A stretch of 64,000 nt of DNA from Gammaproteobacteria bacterium (GTDB lineage Bacteria > Pseudomonadota > Gammaproteobacteria > GRL18): contig JADGDG010000014.1 of the NCBI GenBank assembly GCA_016744995.1, forward strand, positions 52,957 through 116,956. Reading direction: 5' to 3'. Shown here in pieces: positions 28,701 through 37,498 of the stretch. Within the stretch, counting starts at the first letter, position 1; every line of letters begins with the position of its first letter. Made by a program: the position numbers and the translations under genes. The notes under the pieces were generated by a model. The model was not told the DNA's origin, ran no database searches, and was given only the letters and a program-made list of their open reading frames with translations.

Positions 28701-29148
28701 GCCAGGTTAACTGGCAATGGGTGACAGGTTTAAGTGAATATAGCAAAGTACTGAGGATGATGTCTTTATGACTAATACTCTGATCATTGTGTGAATAAAT
28801 GATTTTATCCAGTTCCAGATCACTCTGTTCTGCGAGGACGCTTTGCAGATCTTTAAGGGTAATTCGGCCCTGAGAGAAATATTGGCGAAATTGCTCATTG
28901 CTGAGATAACCTTTGGCGCCGGTGGTTGCTTTAGATTGTGCCAGAGCTTCAGGAAAGGCCATATGCTGATAGCCATGGAGAGTATTATGGTGGACAAAAT
29001 CTTTGATAGAGGCCTGTGCCGGCAGGACATGCTCAAGATGCTTAATTAAATGCACTATCTGGGCACGCATGTCATTCATATTGCCTGTTTTACCATGGCT
29101 GTTCTGGATTGAGCTTTGGGTTACAGAAGTTTGGCTAGAATCTGACAT
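25771..29148 (-). CDS. dabA: DabA (DUF2309), carbonic-anhydrase-like subunit of DAB
   Basis: 1125-aa cytoplasmic protein that, with DabB, accumulates dissolved inorganic carbon. The zinc site known from Halothiobacillus DabA2 (Cys-x-Asp, then His and Cys 15 residues apart) is present: C582 and D584 in FCMDDREEG, H773 in VGHGSIS and C788 in YDCGACSG; the H-to-C spacing of 15 is identical. The protein is longer than DabA2 (about 830 aa), mostly through N-terminal helices (about 100-350). A beta-carbonic-anhydrase-like Asp/Arg pair is plausible in DDREE. It sits between a NuoM-like gene and dabB. Confidence 0.92.
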   Translation of the reverse strand: MSDSSQTSVTQSSIQNSHGKTGNMNDMRAQIVHLIKHLEHVLPAQASIKDFVHHNTLHGYQHMAFPEALAQSKATTGAKGYLSNEQFRQYFSQGRITLKDLQSVLAEQSDLELDKIIYSHNDQSISHKDIILSTLLYSLKPVTHCQLTWQIEELQALGTCQNDLTLEQCQALMKRSEQKEEDVISELWQSILKALDLDHLLLHPEDMIDISPDRAEEMLNQQVKGSNKKDAGRSHIQKQVQKESKKLLTNLLDSIGQKNTLSGFIKALTGVDLMDDIRPVLLRYLASYLDQGMAAWKHNFQEQGFYAFWRQSAHEDLAWIFEELDDWSDNLDALSDDPMDTIIQELQRQGINKNRWTAYLQHLALELPGWSGMFLWRHTKPGYNGLTTPVNMLDYLAVRLVLERIFAQRVCSEYWRTEASLETLRYYFRHRSSDFLVRYTLHNERLPEYLSTLSSHQIERSKTNHSNEDNWLKLANMIWTWQQSPVGTKTPGYRVSKHAWPLFRLFQYIGFTAQDISTLEQPQIDEIFTLINQMDEDTSGFIWLQAYEHHYHEIYFNTLVDNEGRGRWKERKELPDAQLVFCMDDREEGIRRHLEELNPNIETFGAAAHFGMHINWQGLDEDKASPLCPVVTVPCYEFQEVAHHGQDALLAKHQKKRNWRLQAKALIQQETRRNLLTTAVLIALSAPAALVTLIGKVFLPRQTGELAESLRDKFDLSIATEVSVNCQHEKETPKPGDEQIGFTDLEQADRIEGFLRNIGLVNGFAPFIVIVGHGSISQNNPHLAAYDCGACSGRHSGPNARTLTTIANRPEIRVLLKQRGLDITTDTWFLGTEHNTCDEKFIWYDTDQIPGKLKNAFEKMKAEVYEASQWSAHERCRRLASAPNPQSTTKEKALEHIVGRAYDFSQARPELGHATNAICFIGRRSATQGAFFDRRIFLISYDPSTDPKGDLLEGLLLANGPVGAGISLEYYFSTVDNERYGSGSKITHNVNGLFGVMDGSNGDLRTGLPRQMIEIHEAMRLQIVVEHSIEVLTKIYTAQPALQELIGKGWILLSAKDPDSNKITQFKPDKGFVPWTGKQEKTPEVKVSSQWYAGHSDALNLALISQPEGDHIRGCQTEQAKEESK

Positions 29149-29163
29149 TTTGCATAAACTCCT

Positions 29164-30627
29164 TTATTTTAAGCTCATAAATAGTTGACTGAAATTATTG
29201 GTTGAAGCACTCATTAAATCCAGCGTGAATGCTGGGAAAAACCCAATATATAAAAATCCAAATACCAGAATACTGGCGGCAAATAATTCAACTGGTTTTA
29301 AATCACTGATATCATCCATATTCCCGTGGCTGGGGCCAGTAAATAAACGTCCCATGGTTCGGGCCGCATAGGCTGCACTGATCATTACCCCAATGCTTAC
29401 CAGTAAGACGGTCCAGCCCCATTGTTCAAAAGCACCGATAATAACATGCAGTTCGGCAATAAAACCTGCTGTGCCGGGCATGCCTACGGCCGCAAGAAAG
29501 GCTAAAGAGGTAAACACTGCAAATCGAGGGGTTATCTTAACCAGAGAACTATAATCGGTGATTTCCCGGGTGTGAGTGCGCTCATACAACAGACCGATGA
29601 GTAAAAATAAAGCGCCCGCCACCAGACCATGGGCGACCATTTGCATCAGGGCACCGGTGATACCTGAAATATTTAATGCTGCAATGCCTAATAATACAAC
29701 GCCCATATGACTGATGGAAGAATAAGCAATCATGCCCTTTAAATCCGATTGCCGCCAGGCTAATAAGCCTCCGTAAATCAGACTGAATAGTGCTAAAACC
29801 ATCAAAAATGTCTGTAAGGATAAAACGGCTTCAGGCAGCATAAATGCGGTACGGATGAGACCGTAAGCGCCCATTTTTAATAAAATACCAGAGAGTAATA
29901 TACTGACAGGACTAGGTGCTTCAACATGAGCCAGAGGTAACCAGCCATGTATAGGGAAAATGGGCATTTTGACCCCGAAACCGACTAAAAACCCAAGAAA
30001 GATCAAAACCTGTGTTTGTTCTGGTAGTGCCCGGGCACCTTCGAGCATAGCATCCATGGCAAATGAGTGGCCGGGTGTGGCATCAAATAAAACCAGCAGA
30101 CTTAACAGCATAAAAACAGAGCCGCCCATGGTATAGAGGACAAAGTTAAGTGAAGCCATGCTGCGGCGTTTGCCACCCCAGCGATCAATCAGAAAAAATA
30201 ACGGGATAAGAGTAAATTCCCAGAAAACATAAAACAGTGACCAGTCCTGAGCCATGAAAACACCCAGCATGGCACTTTCAAGCAGCAGCATGAGTAGATA
30301 ATAGCCTTTGGTTCGTTCGGTGATGCTCTGGGAAGCGATAATGGCAATAAAACATAATAAAGTGGCCAGTAAAACCATAGGAAATGAAATACCATCAATG
30401 CCCAGAGCAAAAGAAGTACCCATTCGAGTATTCCAGGGGACAATTTTACTAAATTGAAGGGCACTGCTATTGGTATCGAAGGCAAAAATAAAGCTGATGG
30501 CATAAAGAAGAGTTATAGAGGCAAATGCTATGGCTGCTGTTCGAATCAAGGTTGATTGACTTGGCAATATGCTGATGATTATTGCGCCAATGACCGGTAG
30601 CAATAATAATAATGTTAGACTATGCAT
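29164..30627 (-). CDS. NuoM-like membrane subunit, first gene of the DAB operon
   Basis: 487 aa, 14 membrane segments. Closest in the window to classical NuoM: TM5 Glu (YVFWEFTLIPLFFLIDRWGG), TM7 Lys (FGVKMPIFPIHGWLP), TM8 Lys (GILLKMGAYGLIR). Ends 15 bp before dabA. NuoM-like companions of DabA are less described than the simple dabA-dabB pair. The start is ATG 30627 with an AAAGAA ribosome site; a promoter is visible upstream. Confidence 0.88.
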   Translation of the reverse strand: MHSLTLLLLLPVIGAIIISILPSQSTLIRTAAIAFASITLLYAISFIFAFDTNSSALQFSKIVPWNTRMGTSFALGIDGISFPMVLLATLLCFIAIIASQSITERTKGYYLLMLLLESAMLGVFMAQDWSLFYVFWEFTLIPLFFLIDRWGGKRRSMASLNFVLYTMGGSVFMLLSLLVLFDATPGHSFAMDAMLEGARALPEQTQVLIFLGFLVGFGVKMPIFPIHGWLPLAHVEAPSPVSILLSGILLKMGAYGLIRTAFMLPEAVLSLQTFLMVLALFSLIYGGLLAWRQSDLKGMIAYSSISHMGVVLLGIAALNISGITGALMQMVAHGLVAGALFLLIGLLYERTHTREITDYSSLVKITPRFAVFTSLAFLAAVGMPGTAGFIAELHVIIGAFEQWGWTVLLVSIGVMISAAYAARTMGRLFTGPSHGNMDDISDLKPVELFAASILVFGFLYIGFFPAFTLDLMSASTNNFSQLFMSLK

Positions 30628-30759
30628 GAATTCATTCTTTAGTAAAATGTTTTAGTAAAAAACAGGGCTTTGCAAAAATAGGTCTGGAATATTATTGCCA
30701 GAATAAATTTGCCAGTAAGACATAGCAAGATATAGAAATTTCTGGAATAATGGCGACAG

Positions 30760-30789
30760 ATTATACGTTAAATAGTGATTTTAAGCCAA
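30760..30789 (-). promoter_or_regulatory. probable promoter of the DAB operon
   Basis: On the minus strand TATAAT (plus-strand ATTATA, 30760-30765) is preceded by TTGGCT (plus-strand 30784-30789) with 18-bp spacing, about 130 bp before the first ATG. Confidence 0.5.
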
Positions 30790-30869
30790 TTCGGTTTTGA
30801 TTCGTTTTTAATAAAAAAAACACAATTAATGATACTACTACAGACAAATAAGTAAGGTAAAAGAAATAA

Positions 30870-32774
30870 ATGGCAGCAAGCTCCTATGATGCACAGGACA
30901 TTGAAGTTTTAAATGGTCTTGACCCTGTAAAAAGGCGTCCTGGAATGTACACCCAGATTGAACGGCCAAATCATCTGGCACAGGAAGTTATTGACAATAG
31001 TGTGGATGAGGCAATGGCCGGTTTTGCCCGTCGTATTGATGTTCTTCTCTATAAAGACGGATCTTTATCTGTTAAAGATGATGGCCGGGGTATGCCAGTT
31101 GACCTGCATCCAGAAGAAAAAATACCTGGAATTGAGCTTATACTGACTCGCTTACATGCGGGGGGTAAGTTTTCTAATGACAACTATCAGTTCTCAGGTG
31201 GTTTACATGGTGTCGGTGTATCCGTGGTGAATGCTTTGTCACTCAAACTGGAGATCTGGGTGCGCCGTAATGGTGAGGAGCACCACATGGCATTTGCCGA
31301 TGGTGATAAAATTCAGGATCTTGAAGTGATTGGTGAAGTGGGAAAACGCAACACCGGCACGACACTTCGTTTTTGGCCAAATAAAAATTATTTTGATACT
31401 ACTAAATTTTCTGTTCGCCGATTAAAACATGGTCTTAAAGCCAAAGCGGTACTTTGTCCCGGTCTGGAAATTAATTTTAAAGATGAAAATAGTGGCGAAA
31501 GTGAGTGCTGGTTTTATGAAAATGGTTTGTCCGATTACCTGTTGGATGAAATCAATGGGCGTGAATGCATTCCTGCCATTCCCTTTACCGGACATCTTGA
31601 AGGCAATAATGAGCAGGTAGAATGGGCTGTGCTCTGGCTGGATAAGAATGGTGAGCCTCAGGATAGTACACCTATTATGGAGAGCTATGCGAATTTAATT
31701 CCAACTGCACAAGGTGGTACGCATGTTAATGGCTTTCGCACGGGCTTGACAGAAGCGATACGTGAGTTTTGTGAGTTCCGTAATTTATTACCCAGAGGGG
31801 TAAAACTAACCCCTGATGATGTCTGGGACAGCTGCTGTTATATTTTATCGGTTAAATTACTGGATCCGCTATTTTCAGGCCAGACTAAAGAACGTTTGTC
31901 TTCTCGTGAATGCGCCTCCTTTGTCTCCGGGGTGGCAAAAGATGCCCTCAGCTTATGGCTCAACGAGCATACGGAAGATGGTGAGCGACTGGCAGAGCAG
32001 GTTATTAGTCGAGCTAATCAGCGTATTCGTGCGGGTAAAAAAATTGTCCGCAAAAAAGTCACTCAAGGGCCTGCATTACCTGGAAAACTGGCTGATTGCA
32101 CTTCTTCCGATTTTAACGAAACAGAATTATTTTTAGTGGAAGGGGATTCAGCCGGAGGTTCAGCCAAACAGGCCCGGGATCGATATTTTCAGGCTATTAT
32201 GCCTCTGCGGGGCAAAATCTTAAATACCTGGGAAGTGGACTCGACTCAGGTGCTGGCTTCTAACGAAGTACATGATATTTCAGTGGCAGTGGGTGTTGAA
32301 CCCGGTTCCTCGGATATAAAAGGTCTCCGTTATGGCAAAATTTGTATTCTTGCCGATGCAGATTCGGATGGTTTACATATTGCTACATTACTCTGTGCTT
32401 TGTTTATCCGCCACTTTCAACCCTTAGTGGATGCTGGTCATATTTATGTTGCCATGCCGCCATTGTTTCGCATTGATGTCGGCAAACAAGTTTTTTATGC
32501 TCTGGATGAGTCAGAGAAAACAGGCATTCTGGATCGGATTGAGGCTGAAAAAATCAGAGGTAAAATCAATGTTCAGCGCTTCAAAGGACTGGGTGAAATG
32601 AATCCTCTGCAATTAAGAGAAACCACCATTGCCCCGGATACCCGTCGACTGGTTCGCTTGACTATGGGTGAAAATGATAAAACATACCAAATGATGGACA
32701 TGCTGCTGGGTAAAAAACGGGCAGCTGATCGCCGTGCATGGCTTGAAAATAAAGGTGATATGGCCGTTATTTAA
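30870..32774 (+). CDS. parE: DNA topoisomerase IV subunit B
   Basis: ATPase subunit of topo IV, needed for chromosome decatenation. 634 aa. GHKL ATPase motifs: EVIDNSVDEAMAG, DDGRGMPVD, GGLHGVGVSVVNAL; Toprim motif EGDSAGGSAKQARDR and DADSDG. The 634-aa length and QARDR sequence fit ParE rather than the longer GyrB. ATG start with AAGGTAAAAGA upstream. Divergent from the DAB operon, with parC 93 bp downstream. Confidence 0.95.
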   Translation: MAASSYDAQDIEVLNGLDPVKRRPGMYTQIERPNHLAQEVIDNSVDEAMAGFARRIDVLLYKDGSLSVKDDGRGMPVDLHPEEKIPGIELILTRLHAGGKFSNDNYQFSGGLHGVGVSVVNALSLKLEIWVRRNGEEHHMAFADGDKIQDLEVIGEVGKRNTGTTLRFWPNKNYFDTTKFSVRRLKHGLKAKAVLCPGLEINFKDENSGESECWFYENGLSDYLLDEINGRECIPAIPFTGHLEGNNEQVEWAVLWLDKNGEPQDSTPIMESYANLIPTAQGGTHVNGFRTGLTEAIREFCEFRNLLPRGVKLTPDDVWDSCCYILSVKLLDPLFSGQTKERLSSRECASFVSGVAKDALSLWLNEHTEDGERLAEQVISRANQRIRAGKKIVRKKVTQGPALPGKLADCTSSDFNETELFLVEGDSAGGSAKQARDRYFQAIMPLRGKILNTWEVDSTQVLASNEVHDISVAVGVEPGSSDIKGLRYGKICILADADSDGLHIATLLCALFIRHFQPLVDAGHIYVAMPPLFRIDVGKQVFYALDESEKTGILDRIEAEKIRGKINVQRFKGLGEMNPLQLRETTIAPDTRRLVRLTMGENDKTYQMMDMLLGKKRAADRRAWLENKGDMAVI

Positions 32775-32867
32775 AAGACGTTGGTGGTCGCTATGATAGT
32801 CCGATCTCTGTTCCTCTTAGTATCAACTTCATAATTATAAATACATTAATATAAGAACTTAAAATAT

Positions 32868-35126
32868 ATGTCCGAAACTACTTTCCAGGAAGATGGAACA
32901 GAGTCACAACCTATTAGAGAATTTACCGAGCAGGCGTATCTGGATTATTCCATGTATGTCATTTTGGATCGGGCTTTACCGCATATTGCGGATGGTCTGA
33001 AACCGGTGCAGCGGCGAATTATTTATGCCATGTCTGAATTGGGCTTGAAGGCCGGGGCAAAACATAAAAAGTCAGCCAGAACAGTTGGAGATGTTTTAGG
33101 TAAATATCATCCACATGGTGACAGTGCCTGTTATGAAGCCATGGTTCTTATGGCACAGCCTTTTACCTATCGTTATCCTCTGGTTGACGGGCAGGGTAAC
33201 TGGGGCTCGCTGGATGATCCAAAGTCTTTCGCTGCCATGCGTTATACGGAATCAAAATTATCCCTGTTTTCAGAAGTTCTGTTAAATGAGCTGGGACAGG
33301 GAACAGTTGACTGGGAGCCTAACTTTGATGGCACCCTGGAAGAACCTCGCCTGCTACCTGCGCAAGTCCCCCACATCTTATTAAACGGCACCACTGGTAT
33401 TGCCGTGGGTATGGCCACAGATATTCCTGCTCATAACCTTAATGAAGTTGTTAATGCCTGTATTCTGCTGCTGGATTCGCCTAAGGCGACAATCGAACAG
33501 ATCTGCGAACAAATTAAAGGGCCTGACTATCCAACGGATGCTGAAATTATAACTTCGCAGGAAGATATTCTGAAAATTTATCGCACGGGTATTGGTTCGA
33601 TCCGGATGAGGGGATGCTATGAAAAAGAGGGCAGCGATGTGATCATTACTGCCTTGCCTCATCAGACTTCCGGCAGTAAAGTTCTGGAACAAATTGCAGC
33701 ACAGATGCAGGCAAAAAAATTACCCATGGTGTCAGATCTTCGGGATGAATCAGATCATGAAAACCCTACTCGACTGGTCATTGTGCCTCGTTCTAACAGA
33801 ATTGATGTTGAGCAGGTGATGCAGCATTTATTTGCCACAACCGATCTGGAAAAGTCTTATCGGGTCAATATGAATATGATTGGTCTTGAGGGGCGCCCTC
33901 AGGTCAAAGATCTGAAAGCTATTCTTGAAGAGTGGCTGATGTATCGCTTTGAAACAGTTCGCAGGCGTCTGCAATATCGTCTGGACAAAGTGGATGATCG
34001 TCTGCATTTACTCGATGGCCTGTTAATTGCCTTTTTAAATATTGATGAAGTTATCCATATTATTCGTACAGAGGATAAACCTAAACCGGTTTTAATGGCA
34101 CGTTTTTCTTTGAGTGATATTCAGGCTGAAGCGGTACTCAATCTTAAGTTACGCAATCTGGCTAAACTTGAAGAAATGCAGATCCGTGAAGAACAAAAAG
34201 AGTTGCAGATTGAAAAAAGCTGGCTGACAAAAACTCTGGGATCGCGCCAGCGCATGAAAACCTTGATCAAAAAAGAACTGCTTGCTGCTGCTGAAAAACA
34301 TGGTGATGAACGTCGCTCACCTCTGGTTTCCAGAGAAGCGGCAAGAGCAATGGATGAAACTGATTTAGTCGGGGCTGATCCTATAACCGTTGTACTCTCT
34401 GAAAAAGGCTGGATACGTGCGGCAAAAGGGCATGATGTTGATGCTCTGGCACTTAATTATAAAGCTGGAGATGGATTTAAAGCCAGTACTCAGGGGAAAA
34501 CCAATCAGCAAGTGGCTATTTTAGATAGTGCCGGGCGAAGCTACTCTTTAACAGGACATACCCTGCCCTCTGCAAGAGGGCAGGGTGAGCCTCTGACCGG
34601 ACGTATTTCACCGGCTGGAAATGTTAATTTTATTTCTGTACTGATGAACGTGAATGAAGAACAATTGTATCTATTTACAACCGATGCCGGATATGGTTTT
34701 GTTGGTAAACTCAGCGATATGTTCAGCAAAAATAAAAAAGGCAAGGCACTCATCAAGGTACCTGCAGGTGCGCGGGTACTCGAACCGACTCCAGTAAATG
34801 ATATTGAAACCGATAAAGTGGTTGCAGTAACCAATGAAGGCCGTTTATTGATTCATTCCCTATCAGAACTACCTATTCTGGCAAAGGGAAAAGGGATAAA
34901 AATAATTTCAATCCCCTCGTCACGAGTGGCTGAACGTGAAGAATTTGTTGAGGATATCATTATCTTACCTGAAGGTGAAAAATTAACTATTATTTCGGGT
35001 AAACGCCATCTGACATTAAAAATGTCCGATCTCGAACATTATATTCATGAACGAGGCCGCCGCGGAAATAAGTTGCCAAGAGGCTTGCAGAAAGTTGATG
35101 CGATTTATGCGGGAGAAAAACAATAA
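32868..35126 (+). CDS. parC: DNA topoisomerase IV subunit A
   Basis: Cleavage-religation subunit. 752 aa. Active-site Tyr lies in [10 protein letters not shown]; the quinolone-determining region reads [12 protein letters not shown], with Ser in the usual position and Cys-Tyr after it. C-terminal domain has degraded GyrA-box-like repeats ([20 protein letters not shown]). Follows parE in the same direction. Confidence 0.95.
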   Translation: MSETTFQEDGTESQPIREFTEQAYLDYSMYVILDRALPHIADGLKPVQRRIIYAMSELGLKAGAKHKKSARTVGDVLGKYHPHGDSACYEAMVLMAQPFTYRYPLVDGQGNWGSLDDPKSFAAMRYTESKLSLFSEVLLNELGQGTVDWEPNFDGTLEEPRLLPAQVPHILLNGTTGIAVGMATDIPAHNLNEVVNACILLLDSPKATIEQICEQIKGPDYPTDAEIITSQEDILKIYRTGIGSIRMRGCYEKEGSDVIITALPHQTSGSKVLEQIAAQMQAKKLPMVSDLRDESDHENPTRLVIVPRSNRIDVEQVMQHLFATTDLEKSYRVNMNMIGLEGRPQVKDLKAILEEWLMYRFETVRRRLQYRLDKVDDRLHLLDGLLIAFLNIDEVIHIIRTEDKPKPVLMARFSLSDIQAEAVLNLKLRNLAKLEEMQIREEQKELQIEKSWLTKTLGSRQRMKTLIKKELLAAAEKHGDERRSPLVSREAARAMDETDLVGADPITVVLSEKGWIRAAKGHDVDALALNYKAGDGFKASTQGKTNQQVAILDSAGRSYSLTGHTLPSARGQGEPLTGRISPAGNVNFISVLMNVNEEQLYLFTTDAGYGFVGKLSDMFSKNKKGKALIKVPAGARVLEPTPVNDIETDKVVAVTNEGRLLIHSLSELPILAKGKGIKIISIPSSRVAEREEFVEDIIILPEGEKLTIISGKRHLTLKMSDLEHYIHERGRRGNKLPRGLQKVDAIYAGEKQ

Positions 35127-35175
35127 AAATTATTTAACTCTGGAAAGGATGGGCGACCAGCCAGCCTGTTTTTTG

Positions 35176-35198
35176 ATATGGGCAAGTTGCCCATATTG
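35176..35198. other. hairpin between convergent parC and FimX-like genes
   Basis: ATATGGGCAA-G-TTGCCCATAT is a perfect 10-bp inverted repeat in the 100-bp gap. No T-run follows on either strand, so it is not a standard rho-independent terminator. Confidence 0.6.
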
Positions 35199-35228
35199 CT
35201 ATCACCCGTACTGCTATCAATAGTCTTC

Positions 35229-37367
35229 TTATGAAAAACTTGAGAAATCAAAGTCCAGTGATTCACTGGCTTCCTGTAAAAAGTCACCCTGGATAAAGTG
35301 TGCTCCTGATTGCCATATGACCGAGAGGGAGCCGGCTTCTTCAACAAAAGGGACAATTGTCTGGATATTTAACTCATTCGACTGGGCGCAGACTTCATTT
35401 AATTCGGCTAATTTATCTGCATTTTTGGCAATGTCCTGTACTAAATTAATGTCCAGTTTTAGAAAATCTACATTAATGTGTTTGAGCAATGTAAAAGGGT
35501 TTGTTTCATGGCCAAAATGTTCAATAGAAAAATGACAGCCGATTTGCTTTAATTGTTTGCTTAACTGCTGTGTCTGGCGCATGTTTTCTGCCACATGGGT
35601 TGCTTTGACTTGAAAAATAACAGACTCAGGCTTGAGTTCATAACGTTCCAAATTATGTTTCACCCAGGCAATGAATTTATCATCAGAGAGTGATGCGCTG
35701 GTGAGTTTTATAATAAAGCGATTGTCATGTCCTTCTTTAATACGTTTAGAAAGTGTGCGCATCGCTTCAGCAATTATCCAGCGATCAATATGAATGGAAT
35801 GTCCTGAAGCTTCTGCTGGAGGTAAAAATTCTCGTGGGAATATGGTGTCACCCTGCTCATTATGAAGGCGGATAAACAGTTCAAAATTTTCACTGCCTTC
35901 GCCCAATAGATTGACAAAGGGTTGAAATACCAGAAAAACTCGATGTTGTTTTATGGCATTTGTAATTTCATTAGACCAGTATTTAAGCAGTTCCTTATCA
36001 CCCATTTCACTGGCATCGGGGATATGCAGCTGGATTTGGTTGCCGCCCTGTTCAATTGCCTGGATACAGGCTCTTTGCACATAAGTCAGACTGCTTTGTG
36101 AGCCATTGCTGGATGAATTTATCGATAACAGACCAATACTACAGGTTGTTGTAATGCTTTTATCACTGGCATCAGCAATGTGATCTTCCACAGTTTGACG
36201 TATATTTTCAGCGAGCTTCATGGCTATTGCTTCATCACTGGTTTTAATGATTGCTGCAAAGCGATATGATTCATAACGAGCCAGGAAAATATCTTCATCA
36301 CAAGTTTTTTTGATTAAGTTTGCAATCTCAACGATGATCTGATCACTATTAATGTCACCCAGCTGTTGTTTTATCTCAAAAAACTTATCAAGTGTAATAT
36401 AAAACAAGTAGGCATTATTATTGTTATCAACTGCATCAGTAACGGCTTCTTCTAGATATTTAAGGAAAAAACGACGGTTATACAAGCCTGTTTCCTGGCA
36501 TTGGTTGTTAAGTGTTGCAAGCTTTTCCTGTAATTTTTCCTGAGCCTTTTTGCTGATGCCATCATTCCGGATAATAATTTGAATGCATTCCTCCCCTGAC
36601 ATACTGGCAGGCTGAAATTCCATTTTTATTTGAAATTCAGTGCCATCATCTTTAACACCAGTAACTTTCAGGGTGTTATCTGTATTCTTATCAGAGGAGG
36701 TCGAGTTTGATAAAGTGTGTTTATTTAGTCCAGAGTTCAATTCAGAATAGTAGCGCAATAACTCTTTAAGTTTGTTGCTATAGTCGGAAGAAACCAGATC
36801 CATAACCGGCATGGCTTCAATATCTTCACGGCTTTCATAACCAAACATTTTATAGTAAGGATCATTTGACAAAATATGCATGCCTTCATGAATATAGGCG
36901 ATGGCATCTCTTGAGCTATCAATCAGTTGTTGGCAACGTGTCTCAGAATCTTCAAGCTGTTTTCTGAATATAGTTTCGCTGCGCAGGCCTTTTAAAGCAT
37001 TATATTCTTTTTTTATAATAAGCCCGATTAATTCTTCGGGTTCATCGGGAACGACTGCTGTAACGCCTTGTTTCATTAAATCCATAGTGCTCTGCACAGA
37101 CTCATTGCTCAGAAGAATAAGTGCGGCATCGCTGTTTGCCTTTTCCAGCTGGCTAAGTGCTGTAGTAATATTAAGGCCAACCACATTTGCAGTGAATAAA
37201 ATGATATCGTAATTTTTTTTATTAATTTCCTGTTCAAACAACTCTGCTGTAGTAATGACCTTTGGACGCAAAGTTAATCCACTATTCCTCAAACTATTAC
37301 TTTTTTCTACTGCTTCATTCTCCGAATGATTGACTAATAAGAGTTGAATTATATTATCTTGTTTCAC
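35229..37367 (-). CDS. FimX-like c-di-GMP effector (REC-PAS-degenerate GGDEF-degenerate EAL)
   Basis: 712 aa. Receiver-like domain without the phospho-Asp (about 1-125), PAS domain (about 140-270, IHEGMHILSNDPYYKMFGYES), GGDEF-like domain with the signature lost (LARYESYRFAAII, about 290-445) and EAL-like domain with the motif lost (FELFIRLHNEQGD, about 460-705). This is the FimX layout: a non-enzymatic receptor that binds c-di-GMP through its EAL domain and controls type IV pilus assembly and twitching. Location next to parC and upstream of a PilZ-tailed gene fits the fimX neighbourhood I recall from Pseudomonas (PA4959 near parC/parE). No pilus gene is in the window. Confidence 0.8.
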   Translation of the reverse strand: MKQDNIIQLLLVNHSENEAVEKSNSLRNSGLTLRPKVITTAELFEQEINKKNYDIILFTANVVGLNITTALSQLEKANSDAALILLSNESVQSTMDLMKQGVTAVVPDEPEELIGLIIKKEYNALKGLRSETIFRKQLEDSETRCQQLIDSSRDAIAYIHEGMHILSNDPYYKMFGYESREDIEAMPVMDLVSSDYSNKLKELLRYYSELNSGLNKHTLSNSTSSDKNTDNTLKVTGVKDDGTEFQIKMEFQPASMSGEECIQIIIRNDGISKKAQEKLQEKLATLNNQCQETGLYNRRFFLKYLEEAVTDAVDNNNNAYLFYITLDKFFEIKQQLGDINSDQIIVEIANLIKKTCDEDIFLARYESYRFAAIIKTSDEAIAMKLAENIRQTVEDHIADASDKSITTTCSIGLLSINSSSNGSQSSLTYVQRACIQAIEQGGNQIQLHIPDASEMGDKELLKYWSNEITNAIKQHRVFLVFQPFVNLLGEGSENFELFIRLHNEQGDTIFPREFLPPAEASGHSIHIDRWIIAEAMRTLSKRIKEGHDNRFIIKLTSASLSDDKFIAWVKHNLERYELKPESVIFQVKATHVAENMRQTQQLSKQLKQIGCHFSIEHFGHETNPFTLLKHINVDFLKLDINLVQDIAKNADKLAELNEVCAQSNELNIQTIVPFVEEAGSLSVIWQSGAHFIQGDFLQEASESLDFDFSSFS

Positions 37368-37498
37368 TGACTATCCTACTATCCTGTAAAATTTTACTTG
37401 ATGTCTTCGATCCTGCTATATGAAGTCGTTTAGTACATTATAGACCAATGTAGAGGCTTATGTTCTTATTATCTATTTATAAAAACTCGAATCGTCAG

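Noticed and set aside
20948..30627. The membrane subunits as a respiratory complex I operon
   Set aside because: No peripheral-arm or NuoH/A/J/K genes are present, and a DUF2309 DabA gene lies in the middle of the operon with overlapping ATGA junctions.
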